Source: an uncultured Lysobacteraceae bacterium
GTDB lineage: Bacteria > Pseudomonadota > Gammaproteobacteria > Xanthomonadales > Rhodanobacteraceae
Reading direction: 5' to 3'
Assembly (NCBI GenBank): GCA_946480705.1
Contig: CAMLLF010000265.1
Location: 1 to 6,068, forward strand
DNA length: 6,068 bases
Positions 5,902 to 6,068 of the stretch are shown in pieces; position 1 is the first letter of the stretch; each line of letters opens with the position of its first letter. A program made the translations under genes and the position numbers. The notes beneath the pieces were generated by a model. The model saw only the letters and a program-made list of their open reading frames with translations. It was not told the origin of the DNA and did no database searches.

Positions 5902-6068
5902 GAACAGCCCGGAGTCCTCGGGGGTGCCCATCAGCGCGGGGTCGAAGGAGTAGGCGACCGCGTCGAGGTCACCCGGTTCGAGCCCGGCCTCCGCCAGGCA
6001 CCAGGCCGCCGACAGCTCGGGCAGCTCCCACGCCGAGAACGGCACCGGGCGCTTGCCGTGCTTGCGCC
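5902..6068 (-). pseudogene. Fragment of a carbamoyltransferase N-terminal domain, fused in frame to cpdB
   Basis: The frame reads in from the right edge as RKHGKRPVPFSAWELPELSA, then AWCLAEAGLEPGDLDAVAYS and FDPALMGTPEDSGLF, and passes without a stop into CpdB. This wording is what I know from the NodU/CmcH-type O-carbamoyltransferase N-terminal domain (an EERFSRRKHGKRP-like element, then a helix and a D-DAVAYSFDPAL strand). That domain belongs to secondary-metabolite or nodulation-factor type enzymes and has no place in CpdB. Codon choice also differs a little from the CpdB part: Ser TCC twice, Gly GGG twice, Pro CCC three times in about 47 codons, as in high-GC actinobacteria or similar. 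The boundary is uncertain by about 15 bases because GLFDD could come from either parent. A GTG at 6045 exists but is only an internal codon of the family. The identification rests on memory of the family over some 55 residues. Confidence 0.7.

Noticed and set aside
4162..6045. Treating the 627-codon frame as a normal full-length CpdB starting at GTG 6045
   Set aside because: The first ~48 residues have no signal peptide and no first metal motif, match a different family, and the frame continues open to the right edge, so this GTG is not a genuine start.
1..6068. CRISPR array, tRNA, rRNA, insertion sequence or defence system
   Set aside because: No spaced direct repeats, tRNA-like cloverleaf, transposase or terminal inverted repeats were seen; the only repeats are the coding 13-mers and the intergenic inverted repeat.

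Overview
The window is about 6.1 kb of very GC-rich DNA with four recognisable protein genes, none of them RNA or mobile. The set (bioB divergent from comF, then ubiA and cpdB on the minus strand) and the protein wording suggest a gammaproteobacterium of the Xanthomonadales/Lysobacterales (Xanthomonadaceae or Rhodanobacteraceae type). That placement is inferred from gene order and sequence style, not from a search. The odd length and the truncated genes at both ends suggest a short draft or metagenome contig.

Layout: (1) 1-890, minus: biotin synthase bioB, C-terminus cut off by the left edge. (2) 891-951: a tight divergent control region with candidate promoters facing both ways. (3) 952-1680, plus: comF, a double zinc-ribbon phosphoribosyltransferase-fold protein, most likely starting at a TTG with a strong Shine-Dalgarno. 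(4) 1681-1759: a convergent gap filled by a large inverted repeat with 15-bp perfect arms. (5) 1760 to about 4067, minus: ubiA (4-hydroxybenzoate polyprenyltransferase). Its membrane domain is preceded by an extension of more than 420 residues rich in Ala and Pro, which contains tandem 13-residue repeats; the first ~60 residues lie in another reading frame. (6) 4068-4161: a gap with a candidate leaderless promoter, a 17-bp dyad and a weak hairpin. (7) 4162 to about 5901, minus: the CpdB-type 2',3'-cyclic-nucleotide 2'-phosphodiesterase/3'-nucleotidase, without its N-terminus. (8) about 5902-6068, minus: a fragment of an O-carbamoyltransferase N-terminus, joined in frame to cpdB.

The genes do not form one pathway: they are housekeeping functions for biotin synthesis, DNA uptake/use, ubiquinone synthesis and periplasmic nucleotide scavenging. 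I see no defence system, mobile element, CRISPR array or new multi-gene system. The points worth a second look are the in-frame join of two unrelated proteins at the right end (most likely an assembly chimera or a deletion fusion), the repeat-bearing ubiA extension with its probable frameshift, and the intergenic inverted repeat.
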